From NCBI GenBank assembly GCA_020848035.1, contig JADLAX010000004.1, positions 1 through 64,000 of the forward strand: a stretch of 64,000 bases of DNA. Reading direction: 5' to 3'. This document shows, piece after piece, positions 26,145-34,035 of the stretch. The DNA comes from Anaerolineae bacterium (GTDB lineage: Bacteria; Chloroflexota; Anaerolineae; Promineifilales; Promineifilaceae). Within the stretch, counting starts at the first letter, position 1. Every line of letters begins with the position of its first letter. The notes beneath the pieces are model-generated. The model made no database searches and was not told the origin of the DNA. It saw only the letters and a list, made by a program, of their open reading frames with translations. The position numbers and the translations under genes were made by a program.

Positions 26145-26230
26145 GGAGAGGTGCCAGAGTGGACGATTGGGGTGCTCTCGAAAAGCACTGTGGCCTTCGG
26201 TCACCGTGGGTTCGAATCCCACCCTCTCCG
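26145..26230 (+). tRNA. tRNA-Ser(CGA)
   Basis: An 86-nt tRNA with a long variable arm, as expected of serine tRNA. The acceptor stem GGAGAGG (26145-26151) pairs with CCTCTCC (26223-26229), with discriminator G at 26230. The anticodon stem-loop is GTGCT-CTCGAAA-AGCAC, giving anticodon CGA. The T arm is GTGGG-TTCGAAT-CCCAC. The CCA end is not encoded. A rho-independent terminator follows. Confidence 0.95.
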
Positions 26231-26237
26231 CCTTAAG

Positions 26238-26266
26238 AGGACATCCGCAGGGATGTCCTTTTTTTA
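26238..26266 (+). terminator. rho-independent terminator after tRNA-Ser
   Basis: The 8-bp stem GGACATCC/GGATGTCC (26239-26246 and 26251-26258) has a GCAG loop and is followed by a run of seven T. Confidence 0.9.
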
Positions 26267-26332
26267 TTTCTGGCGTAATGTTTTGCCTGGTCATCCCATC
26301 CAACAAAAGAGAAACCACTGTGGGAGATAATC

Positions 26333-26872
26333 ATGAACGAGCTCACTCAATTTAGGAACGAAATCGATCAATTTATGCAGTTTCATCCGCAGTCACCGCT
26401 GGATGAGGCGCAGCGGGAAGCGTTTAACGGTCTGGCGTATTACGACTTCAACGAAGCGCTGGTGATGGTTTTACCTGTGGCGCAGTTTCCGGCCAGCGAG
26501 CCGATGGTGGAGATGGAGACAAGCACAGGGGATGTACGGCCGTATCGCCGTTGGGGCCGCATTACGTTTGCGGTGGACGGGGAACCGGCCAGCCTGACAA
26601 TCTACAGCGACATCTACGGGCGCGAGTTCTTTTTGCCGTTCCGCGATGCCACCAGCGGCACCGAGACGTACGGCGCGGGGCGATACCTGGATAATCATCG
26701 GCCGGGGTTGTGGGATTTGGGCAACGGCCGTGTCAAAATCGATCTAAACTTTGCCTACAACCCTTACTGCGCCTACAACCCCTACTACAGCTGTCCGCTG
26801 CCACCCCGAGAAAATTGGCTCGCCGTTCCGATTCGTGCGGGCGAGAAGAACTTTGATCATGATCCTGTCTAA
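26333..26872 (+). CDS. DUF1684 family protein
   Basis: 179 aa matching DUF1684: an N-terminal FRNEIDQFMQFHPQSPLDEAQREAFNGLAYYD segment, the central PYRRWGRITFAVDGEPASLTIY, the strongly conserved FRDATSGTETYGAGRYLD, and DLNFAYNPYCAYNPYYSCPLPPRENWLAVPIRAGE near the end. The family is a compact beta-rich fold of unknown function that occurs in many bacteria. There is no signal peptide or transmembrane segment. It is preceded by a terminator, so it has its own promoter. An IS3 transposase remnant abuts its 3' end. Confidence 0.88.
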   Translation: MNELTQFRNEIDQFMQFHPQSPLDEAQREAFNGLAYYDFNEALVMVLPVAQFPASEPMVEMETSTGDVRPYRRWGRITFAVDGEPASLTIYSDIYGREFFLPFRDATSGTETYGAGRYLDNHRPGLWDLGNGRVKIDLNFAYNPYCAYNPYYSCPLPPRENWLAVPIRAGEKNFDHDPV

Positions 26873-27033
26873 TAATGACTAGACCTAACGTTTTTTTGCT
26901 GGCGCTTCCATTTGTTGAGCAGACCATACGTGACGCCGCGTTCTCGGTCAATTTCCAGCGCACTTTTACCGTTTGTTTCCCACAAGCGCACCGCTTCTTG
27001 CTTAAATTCTGCGTTTTCTTTACGTCTACTTTT
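26869..27033 (-). pseudogene. IS3-family transposase OrfA remnant
   Basis: The minus strand between 27033 and the stop at 26869 reads SRRKENAEFKQEAVRLWETN, then GKSALEIDRERGVTYGLLNKWKRQQKNV. This is the helix-turn-helix N-terminal part of IS3-family OrfA (HTH_Tnp_1, IS911-like). It has no ATG, an in-frame TAA stands immediately upstream (27034-27036), and neither the leucine zipper nor OrfB is present. It is therefore a decayed fragment of about 55 codons. Its end overlaps the stop of the DUF1684 gene. No terminal inverted repeats were identified. Confidence 0.75.
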
Positions 27034-27263
27034 TTAGGGGAAGAGCCGAGCTGCCGCATCTGAAAAAAAAGATTCTTTGCATAATTGTGAATTAGGTTAA
27101 TATTGTCCGCGGAAGTTAACAAATGCAAATCACGCTGTAGCTTTAAAGCAAACCCGCCTGATTTACTCTAAAACCTAACTAGTGATTGACCAACGTCTGT
27201 TTTTGGGGATTTGCAAACTTCTGTGGGGCGCGCCGAACTTAGAGTCGTTTTCTGTTTCGGTTT

Positions 27264-28337
27264 ATGAGAGAGTACAAAGCAGTTATCACCCGGCGATCTG
27301 AGGAGCTGCCCGAACTAATCTGGGACAAAATGTGTGGTACCCGTCAGCCGTTTGCCCATAAACGCTGGCTAATGCTGCTGGAACGGATTACCGGAGATTA
27401 CCACCCCTATTACGTGCAGCTTTGGCAAGGGGATCAATTGGTAGCGGGGGCGGCGTGTTTTGCACAGCGTCATTTCCACCTGTCAGCGCACCTTTCCTCG
27501 CCCTTGCTGGCTGGGGTCACCCAACGGGGTTTACGGCTGGTTGGCCCGCTGTCTTGCCATTTACCCCTTTTTGCTTATCCAGGCCTTTTCCTGGCAGAGA
27601 ATGTATCTGCTGAAATGGTGTTACCACAACTCCTCAACGAATTGAAAAAAGTGCAGCGTACTGAACATTCTCAGTTGTTATCCATCAATCCCCTGACTAC
27701 TACCGATAAGGCTATCATCCAACAGTGGCCCGGCTTTAGGCCAACCCATATCGTGGCGGATGCTGTGTTGGATATTGCCTGGGACAGCTACGACGCGTAC
27801 CAGATGTGGCTGCCTGGCAAAAAGCGGGCCGAAATTCGCCGTGTTCGTAACCGGGCGGCCGATGCTGGTGTTCAAATCCAGGAATGTTCTTTATTCGAGA
27901 CAGAGGCCGCGCAGGTAGAAGCATTGATTCGCGAGGTTTATCAGCACCACGGCAGTTCCTATAGTTTTAAAGCGGAGATGGTGAAAAATACCGCTGCACT
28001 CCTCCAACCTTCCGATTACGCCCACCTGATTGCTCGACATGAGGGAGAAGTTGTTGGCACCTTGACTCTGTTTATCAGCGAAGGAGTGATGCTGGTGCGC
28101 TGGGCAGGGTTGGACTATGAACGCACCCGTGATAATTTCACCTACCACTTGTTGATGAGCGAAACCGTGCGCGTTGCCATCGAGCGAGGGGTACGCCAAT
28201 TGAAGTTGGGTGGAACCGCATTCACCCTCAAAAAGCAGCTCGGTGCACGACTGGAAGAGCGCATCGCACTGGTGAAATTGCGCAATCCTCTACTGAATCG
28301 GGCGATGCAGTTGGCTTTGGCCTGGCAGCAGAAATGA
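27264..28337 (+). CDS. GNAT/FemAB-like acyltransferase, first gene of glycan cluster
   Basis: 357 aa. The N-terminal half is divergent. The C-terminal half has a GNAT_6/FemAB-type core: a MWLPGKKRAEIRRVRNRAADAGVQIQ segment, ALIREVYQHHGSSYSFKAEMVK, ARHEGEVVGTLTLFISEGVMLVRWAGLDYERTRDNFTYHLLMSETVRVAIERG and LKLGGTAFTLKKQLGA. This layout is that of enzymes which add an amino acid or acyl group to a surface polymer precursor from aminoacyl-tRNA or acyl-CoA. The substrate is unknown. It begins a run of co-directional genes. The start ATG 27264 is preceded by a weak TTTCGGTTT, so translation may be low or an alternative start used. Confidence 0.7.
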   Translation: MREYKAVITRRSEELPELIWDKMCGTRQPFAHKRWLMLLERITGDYHPYYVQLWQGDQLVAGAACFAQRHFHLSAHLSSPLLAGVTQRGLRLVGPLSCHLPLFAYPGLFLAENVSAEMVLPQLLNELKKVQRTEHSQLLSINPLTTTDKAIIQQWPGFRPTHIVADAVLDIAWDSYDAYQMWLPGKKRAEIRRVRNRAADAGVQIQECSLFETEAAQVEALIREVYQHHGSSYSFKAEMVKNTAALLQPSDYAHLIARHEGEVVGTLTLFISEGVMLVRWAGLDYERTRDNFTYHLLMSETVRVAIERGVRQLKLGGTAFTLKKQLGARLEERIALVKLRNPLLNRAMQLALAWQQK

Positions 28338-28356
28338 ACAGCTTTATTTAACAGCA

Positions 28357-28404
28357 AGACGATAGGCATCACAGTCTCAATTCCCCCACTTATTCCTATC
28401 GTCT
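28357..28404. repeat. inverted repeat after the acyltransferase gene
   Basis: Perfect 10-bp arms AGACGATAGG and CCTATCGTCT with a 28-nt spacer begin 19 nt after the stop codon. The rest of the 269-bp gap to the glycosyltransferase gene shows no gene. It could be a weak terminator. Confidence 0.5.
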
Positions 28405-28606
28405 AAAAACTTACATCGTAGTCTAACATCAAGAAAAAGCCTGGGAGGTCGATTACGACGTTCGATCGGCTCGCCTTAATACCTGTCCGAATATTCGCCA
28501 CAGCGTTCACAGAGAGCTAAGAGGCGAAGGTTCATTGCTCATATTTCTCTTTTGTCTCTGTGGCTTTTTCGGATAGGTTCTTAATGAAAGGAGTGCAAGT
28601 TTTAGG

Positions 28607-29536
28607 ATGAGACTGTCCGCTATTTTGCCTTGCTATAACGAGGAAGAAAACGTTCGCCATGCCTATGAACGTATTACCGCCGCGTTAAAAGGGTATGACG
28701 ACTATGAAATCATCATCACCGATGACGGCAGCACCGACAATACGCTAAAAATTGTGAAGGAGCTGGCAAAGCAAGACCCACATGTCAAATACATCTCTTT
28801 TTCGCGTAACTTTGGAAACTGTGCCGCTTTTCGGGTTGGTTATCTTTATGCTTCTTTTGATTGGTCCATTCAATTTGATGCGGATCTGCAATCCCCGCCG
28901 GAAGAAGCGTACAAGCTTATTGCTAAGGCTCAGGAAGGTTGGGACGTGGTTTTTGCCATTCGCCAGCAGCGGCAAGATCCGCTCTACCGGGTGTGGGGAA
29001 CACGATTTCAACAGTTTTTGGGCAAGTCGGTTTTTGGCATCAATATTCCGCCTGGTGCTTCGGTCTACCGTATTTTGCGTACCAGCGTGGCCCGTGACGT
29101 AATTAATCATCCCACTCGCGCCCAATTTTTCATTGCTACGGTGCCTTACGTGACGCACAACTACACATTTGTCGAGACGGAACATCACCAGCGGCGCGCG
29201 GGCCGTTCCAAATGGCGCTGGCGGCACATTCGTGACCATACGCTGGATTTGTACTGGGGATTTTCGCTACGGCCGTTATCGTTGAGCTGGCTTTTAGCGG
29301 CGTTGGCGCTGCTGATTGGTCTCGTTGCGCTCTTTTTTAACCAGGTATCGGCTCAAGCCGTGTTGGTGTGGGTGAGCGGGCTGGCGGCGTTACAGCTGAT
29401 TTCGCTGGGCATCATGGGTGAGTATGTCAAACGGCCGTTTACCAGCAAACCCTACTACAAACAAATTTACGTGCGTGAATCCAACATCCCCCAGTGCCAG
29501 ATTGACTTCCACACGAGAGATTTACTGCATGACTAA
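28607..29536 (+). CDS. GT2-family glycosyltransferase with C-terminal membrane helices
   Basis: 309 aa of the dolichol-phosphate-mannose-synthase/ArnC type. The GT-A domain (1-210) starts LSAILPCYNEEENV, has the nucleotide site ITDDGSTDNT, the metal site FDADLQSPPE, and the acceptor-side EHHQRRAGRSKWRWRHI. Two transmembrane helices (about 225-275) follow. Such enzymes transfer a sugar from a nucleotide sugar to a polyprenyl phosphate. The ribosome binding site is AAAGGAGTG. The last 8 bp overlap the ATP-grasp gene, so the two are coupled. Confidence 0.88.
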   Translation: MRLSAILPCYNEEENVRHAYERITAALKGYDDYEIIITDDGSTDNTLKIVKELAKQDPHVKYISFSRNFGNCAAFRVGYLYASFDWSIQFDADLQSPPEEAYKLIAKAQEGWDVVFAIRQQRQDPLYRVWGTRFQQFLGKSVFGINIPPGASVYRILRTSVARDVINHPTRAQFFIATVPYVTHNYTFVETEHHQRRAGRSKWRWRHIRDHTLDLYWGFSLRPLSLSWLLAALALLIGLVALFFNQVSAQAVLVWVSGLAALQLISLGIMGEYVKRPFTSKPYYKQIYVRESNIPQCQIDFHTRDLLHD

Positions 29537-30761
29537 ACAAACCATTTTGATTCTTGGCGCAGGGCCGGACCAGCTGCCCATCTACAAAGCAGCGCGCCGT
29601 TTGGGTCTGAGGATCATTGGCGCAGACGGCCGTAGCGATGCCGTGGCCAGGCCCTGGGCAGACCAATTTTTGCTTATAAAAACGACATCCGGCGATGAAA
29701 TTGTCCAGCTGCTGGGCGACACGATTCCTGACGGAGTGGTTTCTCCGGGAAACGACTCTTTTCACCGGGCCATCTATTACCTGACAAACCATTATCATCT
29801 GCCTTCACTGCTGACGGAAACGGCCGTAGAAGCATCTTGCAACAAGGCGTACTTCTGTGAACAGATGGCGCAGCAAGGCATTTGTGTGCCGCGCGGTAAA
29901 AGCAGCCGGGATGCCGCTGAGTTGGAAGCCTACGCCCGGGCCGTCGGCCTGCCGCTCATCGTCAAACCCATTGACGCCTCGGGCAATAAAGGCGTCACCT
30001 GCGTGCAAACATATGATGATCTGGTACCAGCGCTGACGCGGGCCTTTAGCCAGTCGCCTGGCAAACACGTCCTGGTAGAGGAGTATATCGAGGGACAGCA
30101 TGGGGGCATGGAAGTCTTTCGTCTGGATGGGGAAACTCGCTTAATGGCCGTGAGCCAGCGGCACCACAGCGGGCCACCCGACTTTTTGACGTTGAAACAT
30201 GTCGTTGGCCTGCCCATGCCAGCACCATTGGCGCAAAAAATGGCGCGTGCCATAACCACCATCTGTGACACTTTTGGTATTCACAACGGGCCACTAAACC
30301 TGGATTTTGTCATTCGTGGTGAGGCTATTTACTTTTTAGAGATGGGTGCCCGGCTCTCTGGCAATGGTTTTCCGTTTTTGGTAAAGCAATGTTATGGCTG
30401 GGACACCTATGAAATGGCGCTGCGTGTGGCGTTAGGGCAAGGGGGTGAACTGGAGCACCTGAAACCAGCCCAACAAAACATTGGCGGCATTTTGATTGTA
30501 AAATCGGCCGTTTCGGGAACGCTGGAAAAGTTTGATCATCTAGAAACCATTCGCCAGCATCCCGCCTTTGTTGAAGAACATCTTTTTGTGCAGCCAGGTA
30601 TGCCAGTTACCGCATTTAGCCAGGCTAATCATCGCCTGGGTTATTTTATGGTAGCCAGCCCCCACCTCTCCGAAATTGAGAACATTCTCCACATATTTGA
30701 CCACCAGTTTGCTCCTGTTGTGGTCCAACCAACAAAAAAGGAAAAGTTTCATGGAAATTAG
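29529..30761 (+). CDS. ATP-grasp ligase (carboxylate-amine ligase type)
   Basis: 410 aa from ATG 29529, which overlaps the GT2 stop as ATGACTAA. The N-terminal pre-ATP-grasp Rossmann part reads TILILGAGPDQLPIYKAARRLGLRIIGADGR. The ATP-grasp core has LPLIVKPIDASGNKGVTCVQ (lysine and glycine loop), HVLVEEYIEGQHGGMEVF, and the Mg-binding NLDFVIRGEAIYFLEMGARLSGNGFP. The arrangement is that of PurK/PurT and of L-amino-acid or peptide ligases, which form an amide or peptide bond from an acyl phosphate. Its place between a membrane GT2, an integral membrane protein and FemAB-like enzymes suggests amide modification of a lipid-linked sugar or small peptide. That role is inferred. Confidence 0.85.
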   Translation: MTKQTILILGAGPDQLPIYKAARRLGLRIIGADGRSDAVARPWADQFLLIKTTSGDEIVQLLGDTIPDGVVSPGNDSFHRAIYYLTNHYHLPSLLTETAVEASCNKAYFCEQMAQQGICVPRGKSSRDAAELEAYARAVGLPLIVKPIDASGNKGVTCVQTYDDLVPALTRAFSQSPGKHVLVEEYIEGQHGGMEVFRLDGETRLMAVSQRHHSGPPDFLTLKHVVGLPMPAPLAQKMARAITTICDTFGIHNGPLNLDFVIRGEAIYFLEMGARLSGNGFPFLVKQCYGWDTYEMALRVALGQGGELEHLKPAQQNIGGILIVKSAVSGTLEKFDHLETIRQHPAFVEEHLFVQPGMPVTAFSQANHRLGYFMVASPHLSEIENILHIFDHQFAPVVVQPTKKEKFHGN

Positions 30762-31407
30762 CGTGCAAATGAAATACAGCATTGGCTTTGGTGTGGCCGC
30801 ACTGGTAATTGGCCTGTTTGCCATTTTTGCTCTTCCGCCCGACCGCGAGGTAAAAAGTCTGGCGATTTTTCTCTTCAAGCTGCTGCCCTTTGCTCTGGCG
30901 GCTATTGCCATTGCTTTGTTTGATACGGCCGTACTTAACCGCTTCAACGGGGTAAAAATCGTCGTCATTTACGGCTGTTTTGGCCTGTTTTTCTTCTTCT
31001 ACATCCCTAAACTCTTTTTTGATGTGGCCTTTCGCGAAGCAAGTAACACCTATTATCTGACACTGGTGATCACGCCACTGATGATTTTAGCCTTTTCACT
31101 GGCGTTTCGCCTGGGTGGCGGCACAACGGGCAACACCCTGCGCGTAGCCTTTGGCGCGCTCTCCCTGATGCTCTCCGGTTTGGAAGATTTGATGTTTTTG
31201 ACGCTCAATCCCCACGCCCCCGGACGCTACAACCCTATCCCCGAAGTGTGGGATTGGGCTTCACACATCAAGGTGCGCCTGGGACACTTTCCCACCAAAT
31301 ATGAAGCGTTTATTTTTATTGGCGTCCACATTGTCCTGGCCCTGTTTATTGCTTTTTATCACTTCCGGTGGCTGGAAGGATTAAAACAACCATTAGGCAT
31401 TCGTTAA
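30751..31407 (+). CDS. integral membrane protein of unknown function in glycan cluster
   Basis: 218 aa with about six hydrophobic helices. The start ATG 30751 overlaps the ATP-grasp gene by 11 bp; the longer frame is not needed. After the fourth helix it has LMLSGLEDLMFL and a polar segment WDWASHIKVRLGHFPTKYEAF with acidic residues and histidines that could lie at the membrane surface. I do not recognise a family. It may be a partner of the ATP-grasp enzyme or a lipid-modifying enzyme. It is followed after 10 nt by the second FemAB-like gene, so it is part of the operon. Confidence 0.75.
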   Translation: MEISVQMKYSIGFGVAALVIGLFAIFALPPDREVKSLAIFLFKLLPFALAAIAIALFDTAVLNRFNGVKIVVIYGCFGLFFFFYIPKLFFDVAFREASNTYYLTLVITPLMILAFSLAFRLGGGTTGNTLRVAFGALSLMLSGLEDLMFLTLNPHAPGRYNPIPEVWDWASHIKVRLGHFPTKYEAFIFIGVHIVLALFIAFYHFRWLEGLKQPLGIR

Positions 31408-31417
31408 AGGACACAAA

Positions 31418-32500
31418 ATGTCTGCTTGTCGGCTGCGGCTGATCCGGCACATTGACGAGATCGACGCCACACAGTGGAACGCCGTCACCGGAGATACGCT
31501 GCAAAAAGGGTACCGGTGGCAAAAGTATAAACAATATGCCCAGGCCAGTGGTTGGCCACCAGCCTGGACAATGTTCATCACCGCCTGGTCTGGCAGTCAA
31601 CTGGCCGGGGTGGCCAGCGCCTACCGGTATCCTCTGCCTGGCCCATTTACGGCCAGCTGGCTGCGCCGACTGGCTCAAATTGTGCTGGCTCCGTCCAACC
31701 CTATCAACTTTCTGGTGCCGCCCACGGTTGCTCCCGGTGCAGAAGCAGCGACCGTTTACCCTGTGCTAATCCAGGGCATCCAGCGTCTTATGGGGCAGCG
31801 GCTGGCACCTGGGGTCCGGCTTGTCTTTTTAGAGCAAGCCCACCACGGGCCGCTTTTGTCGCACCTCGCGCAGCACAATTTTCTTATCACAGAAGGCATC
31901 TGGGAAAACGATTTATTGCTTTCCTGGCCAACGTTTGAGGCGTACACCTTGTCGCTGAAAAGCAGTCACCGCAACAGCCTGCGCAAACAGCAAAAAAAGG
32001 CGCTAGATCATGGCATCACCATAACAACCAAGCTGCCCCAAGAAACGGCCGATATTTACGCTCTTTTTGATAAAGTGGCGCAAAAAAACCGGAGTGCCCT
32101 TCTGTATAATCCGCAGTTTTTGGTCCATGCGCAGGCGATTTTGGGACAGGAGCATTTTAAGTTGTTCCGGGCGGTACATCGAGGGAAAACCGTGGCTTGC
32201 CTGATGATGTATCACGACCAAACCACCGCGCAGTTAGCCGCCGTTGGCCTGGACTATGATCTATCGCTGACCTTCAACCTCTATCGCCTTCTCATCTACG
32301 CCGCAATCGAGTCTTGCCTTGAAATGGGCCTTCAGCGCATTAAAGGCGGCATGTCCCGATACGATATCAAGAGGCGCATTGGTTTTGTTTCACGGCCCAC
32401 GCAAACGGCCGTTTACGCCTGGCCAGCGCCCCTGAAAAAGATTTATAGTTTTACGCCTGCTAGCTTGCGAGACACCCCAGATGATGACTACCTTGCCTAA
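31418..32500 (+). CDS. FemAB/GNAT-like acyltransferase, second in glycan cluster
   Basis: 360 aa. Landmarks of the FemAB-type double GNAT fold are present: WNAVTGDTLQKGYRWQKYKQ near the N-terminus, LVFLEQAHHGPLLSHLAQHNFLITEGIWENDLLLSW centrally, LKSSHRNSLRKQQKKALDHG, and the C-terminal FRAVHRGKTVACLMMYHDQTTAQLAAVGLDYDLSLTFNLYRLLIYAAIESCLEMGLQRIKGGMSRYDIKRRIGF. It differs clearly from the first acyltransferase gene of the cluster, so the pair is not a recent duplication. The product may transfer an aminoacyl or acyl group to a membrane-linked saccharide. The end overlaps the flippase gene by 20 bp. Confidence 0.72.
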   Translation: MSACRLRLIRHIDEIDATQWNAVTGDTLQKGYRWQKYKQYAQASGWPPAWTMFITAWSGSQLAGVASAYRYPLPGPFTASWLRRLAQIVLAPSNPINFLVPPTVAPGAEAATVYPVLIQGIQRLMGQRLAPGVRLVFLEQAHHGPLLSHLAQHNFLITEGIWENDLLLSWPTFEAYTLSLKSSHRNSLRKQQKKALDHGITITTKLPQETADIYALFDKVAQKNRSALLYNPQFLVHAQAILGQEHFKLFRAVHRGKTVACLMMYHDQTTAQLAAVGLDYDLSLTFNLYRLLIYAAIESCLEMGLQRIKGGMSRYDIKRRIGFVSRPTQTAVYAWPAPLKKIYSFTPASLRDTPDDDYLA

Positions 32501-33893
32501 CATTTTGCAGCGGATTAACTGGATGCTGGGCGCCAGCCTGGTCTTCAGGGTGCTTTCCGCTGCCACAACGCTCTCCATGACCTATTTTTTGGCACCGGCC
32601 GTTTATGCTGAGTATGGTTTTGCCATGTCGCTGTCGCTGCTGGTAGCCTTGATTGCCGCCGCCGGACTGCCAGATTACATCGTTAGCCGGGCCAGAGACG
32701 GGCGTGCGAATATTGCCCCCCTGGTATGGCAAAGCTGGCTCGTCAATTTCGCTCTGGGGAGCCTTTGCCTCCTTGTCATTTATGCCGTTATTTTTTACCA
32801 GGACCTTACCGAAGATGGCAAAAGGGCCATACTACTCATCAACGCAGCAACAATCTTCGCCAGCAGCAACGTCATTAGCCAGGCAGCACTGCGAGCCATA
32901 CATCGGGTTTCCACCCAGGTTTGGCTCATGTTGCTGAGCATTACACTCTCCACTGTGACTCTGGTTTTTACTGCCTGGTACAGCGCCAATGCGTGGTGGA
33001 TCGGTCTGGCAACACTGATTGTATTTGGCATCATGTTTTTGGTTCATCTGGTTGTTTTGCTACGGTACCAGCTGATCACTCGATTTGTGCCATCTCTCCA
33101 ATCACTCTGGCGTCTGCTGCGCCATGTGATGCCCTTTGGGGCCGTTCTGATTTTGGAAATGGCCACACCAGTCCTGGCCAGCTATCTGGTTCTAACCCGC
33201 TTTGGTAACGAGCTGGCCGGATCGTTTAACCTGATGATTACATTGCTGTTAAGCGCCATGATGATCGCCACTGCATTAGATCAGACTTTTTATCCGGTAT
33301 TAGTCAGCGCTCGCCGCGAAGCCGCTCCCGGAATTTTGGCAGGCTATTTGCTTTTTTCGTTTTTTATTGTGGTGCCTGCCTTCCTGGCCTTCTTTTTTCA
33401 TGCTCAGGCAATTGCCAACATTTCGATTTTCCAGAAATACGAGCAGTTGGCCCTATACCTGAAGTTGCTGGCCTATCTAGTACCCCTGCACTTTATTGCC
33501 AAAGTCCACACAGTTTTTTACCGTTTGCAAGACAAACAAAGAATATCTATCTTCATGTATTCTTTGCTCCTGGTGTGGATCTTGCTGCGCAGTGGGCAAA
33601 AAGCGGTAACGGCCGTTGATATTGGCTGGTATATGGTTGAAGGACAGGCGATTGTGGTTATTATTTTGGCTATACGCTTAGTGCCTTACCTTTTTCACGT
33701 CAATCTCCGTAAGAAAGTGGGCAAACTAGCACTAACCGCATCTCTGGCCTTCTTATTAACAGCCTGGTTCGCCAATAATTTTCTGGCTTTAATCGTTTCG
33801 TTAGCCAGCTATGCCCTTTTGGCCTGGTTGTTGGGGTTAAGCCAGGATCTGCTGACGTTAGTCAGCAAAGAAGACCTGCTATTGCCTGATTAG
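32481..33893 (+). CDS. polysaccharide/lipid-linked flippase (Wzx-like, MATE superfamily)
   Basis: 470 aa with about 12-14 hydrophobic helices in the pattern of the polysaccharide-export (PST) branch of the MOP superfamily: an early LGASLVFRVLSAATTLSMTYFLAPAVYAEYGFA and a central VMPFGAVLILEMATPVLASYLVLTRFG repeat. It would flip an undecaprenyl-linked sugar to the outside. It starts within the end of the preceding acyltransferase gene (ATGATG at 32481), which ties export to the modifying enzymes. No polymerase gene follows, so the product could be a single unit or short glycan rather than a long polymer. Confidence 0.82.
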   Translation: MMTTLPNILQRINWMLGASLVFRVLSAATTLSMTYFLAPAVYAEYGFAMSLSLLVALIAAAGLPDYIVSRARDGRANIAPLVWQSWLVNFALGSLCLLVIYAVIFYQDLTEDGKRAILLINAATIFASSNVISQAALRAIHRVSTQVWLMLLSITLSTVTLVFTAWYSANAWWIGLATLIVFGIMFLVHLVVLLRYQLITRFVPSLQSLWRLLRHVMPFGAVLILEMATPVLASYLVLTRFGNELAGSFNLMITLLLSAMMIATALDQTFYPVLVSARREAAPGILAGYLLFSFFIVVPAFLAFFFHAQAIANISIFQKYEQLALYLKLLAYLVPLHFIAKVHTVFYRLQDKQRISIFMYSLLLVWILLRSGQKAVTAVDIGWYMVEGQAIVVIILAIRLVPYLFHVNLRKKVGKLALTASLAFLLTAWFANNFLALIVSLASYALLAWLLGLSQDLLTLVSKEDLLLPD

Positions 33894-34035
33894 CGCGTAG
33901 GCAATTTTCCTCCATTAGACGGAAGTTCGTGAACACATTCGTGGCCGCGGCGTACGCCAGCCGGCATCAAACTGGAGGCCTGGCAGCAAACACTCGCTAA
34001 ACGTCCGGGCTGTCTGACATGCCAGACGCCACACG

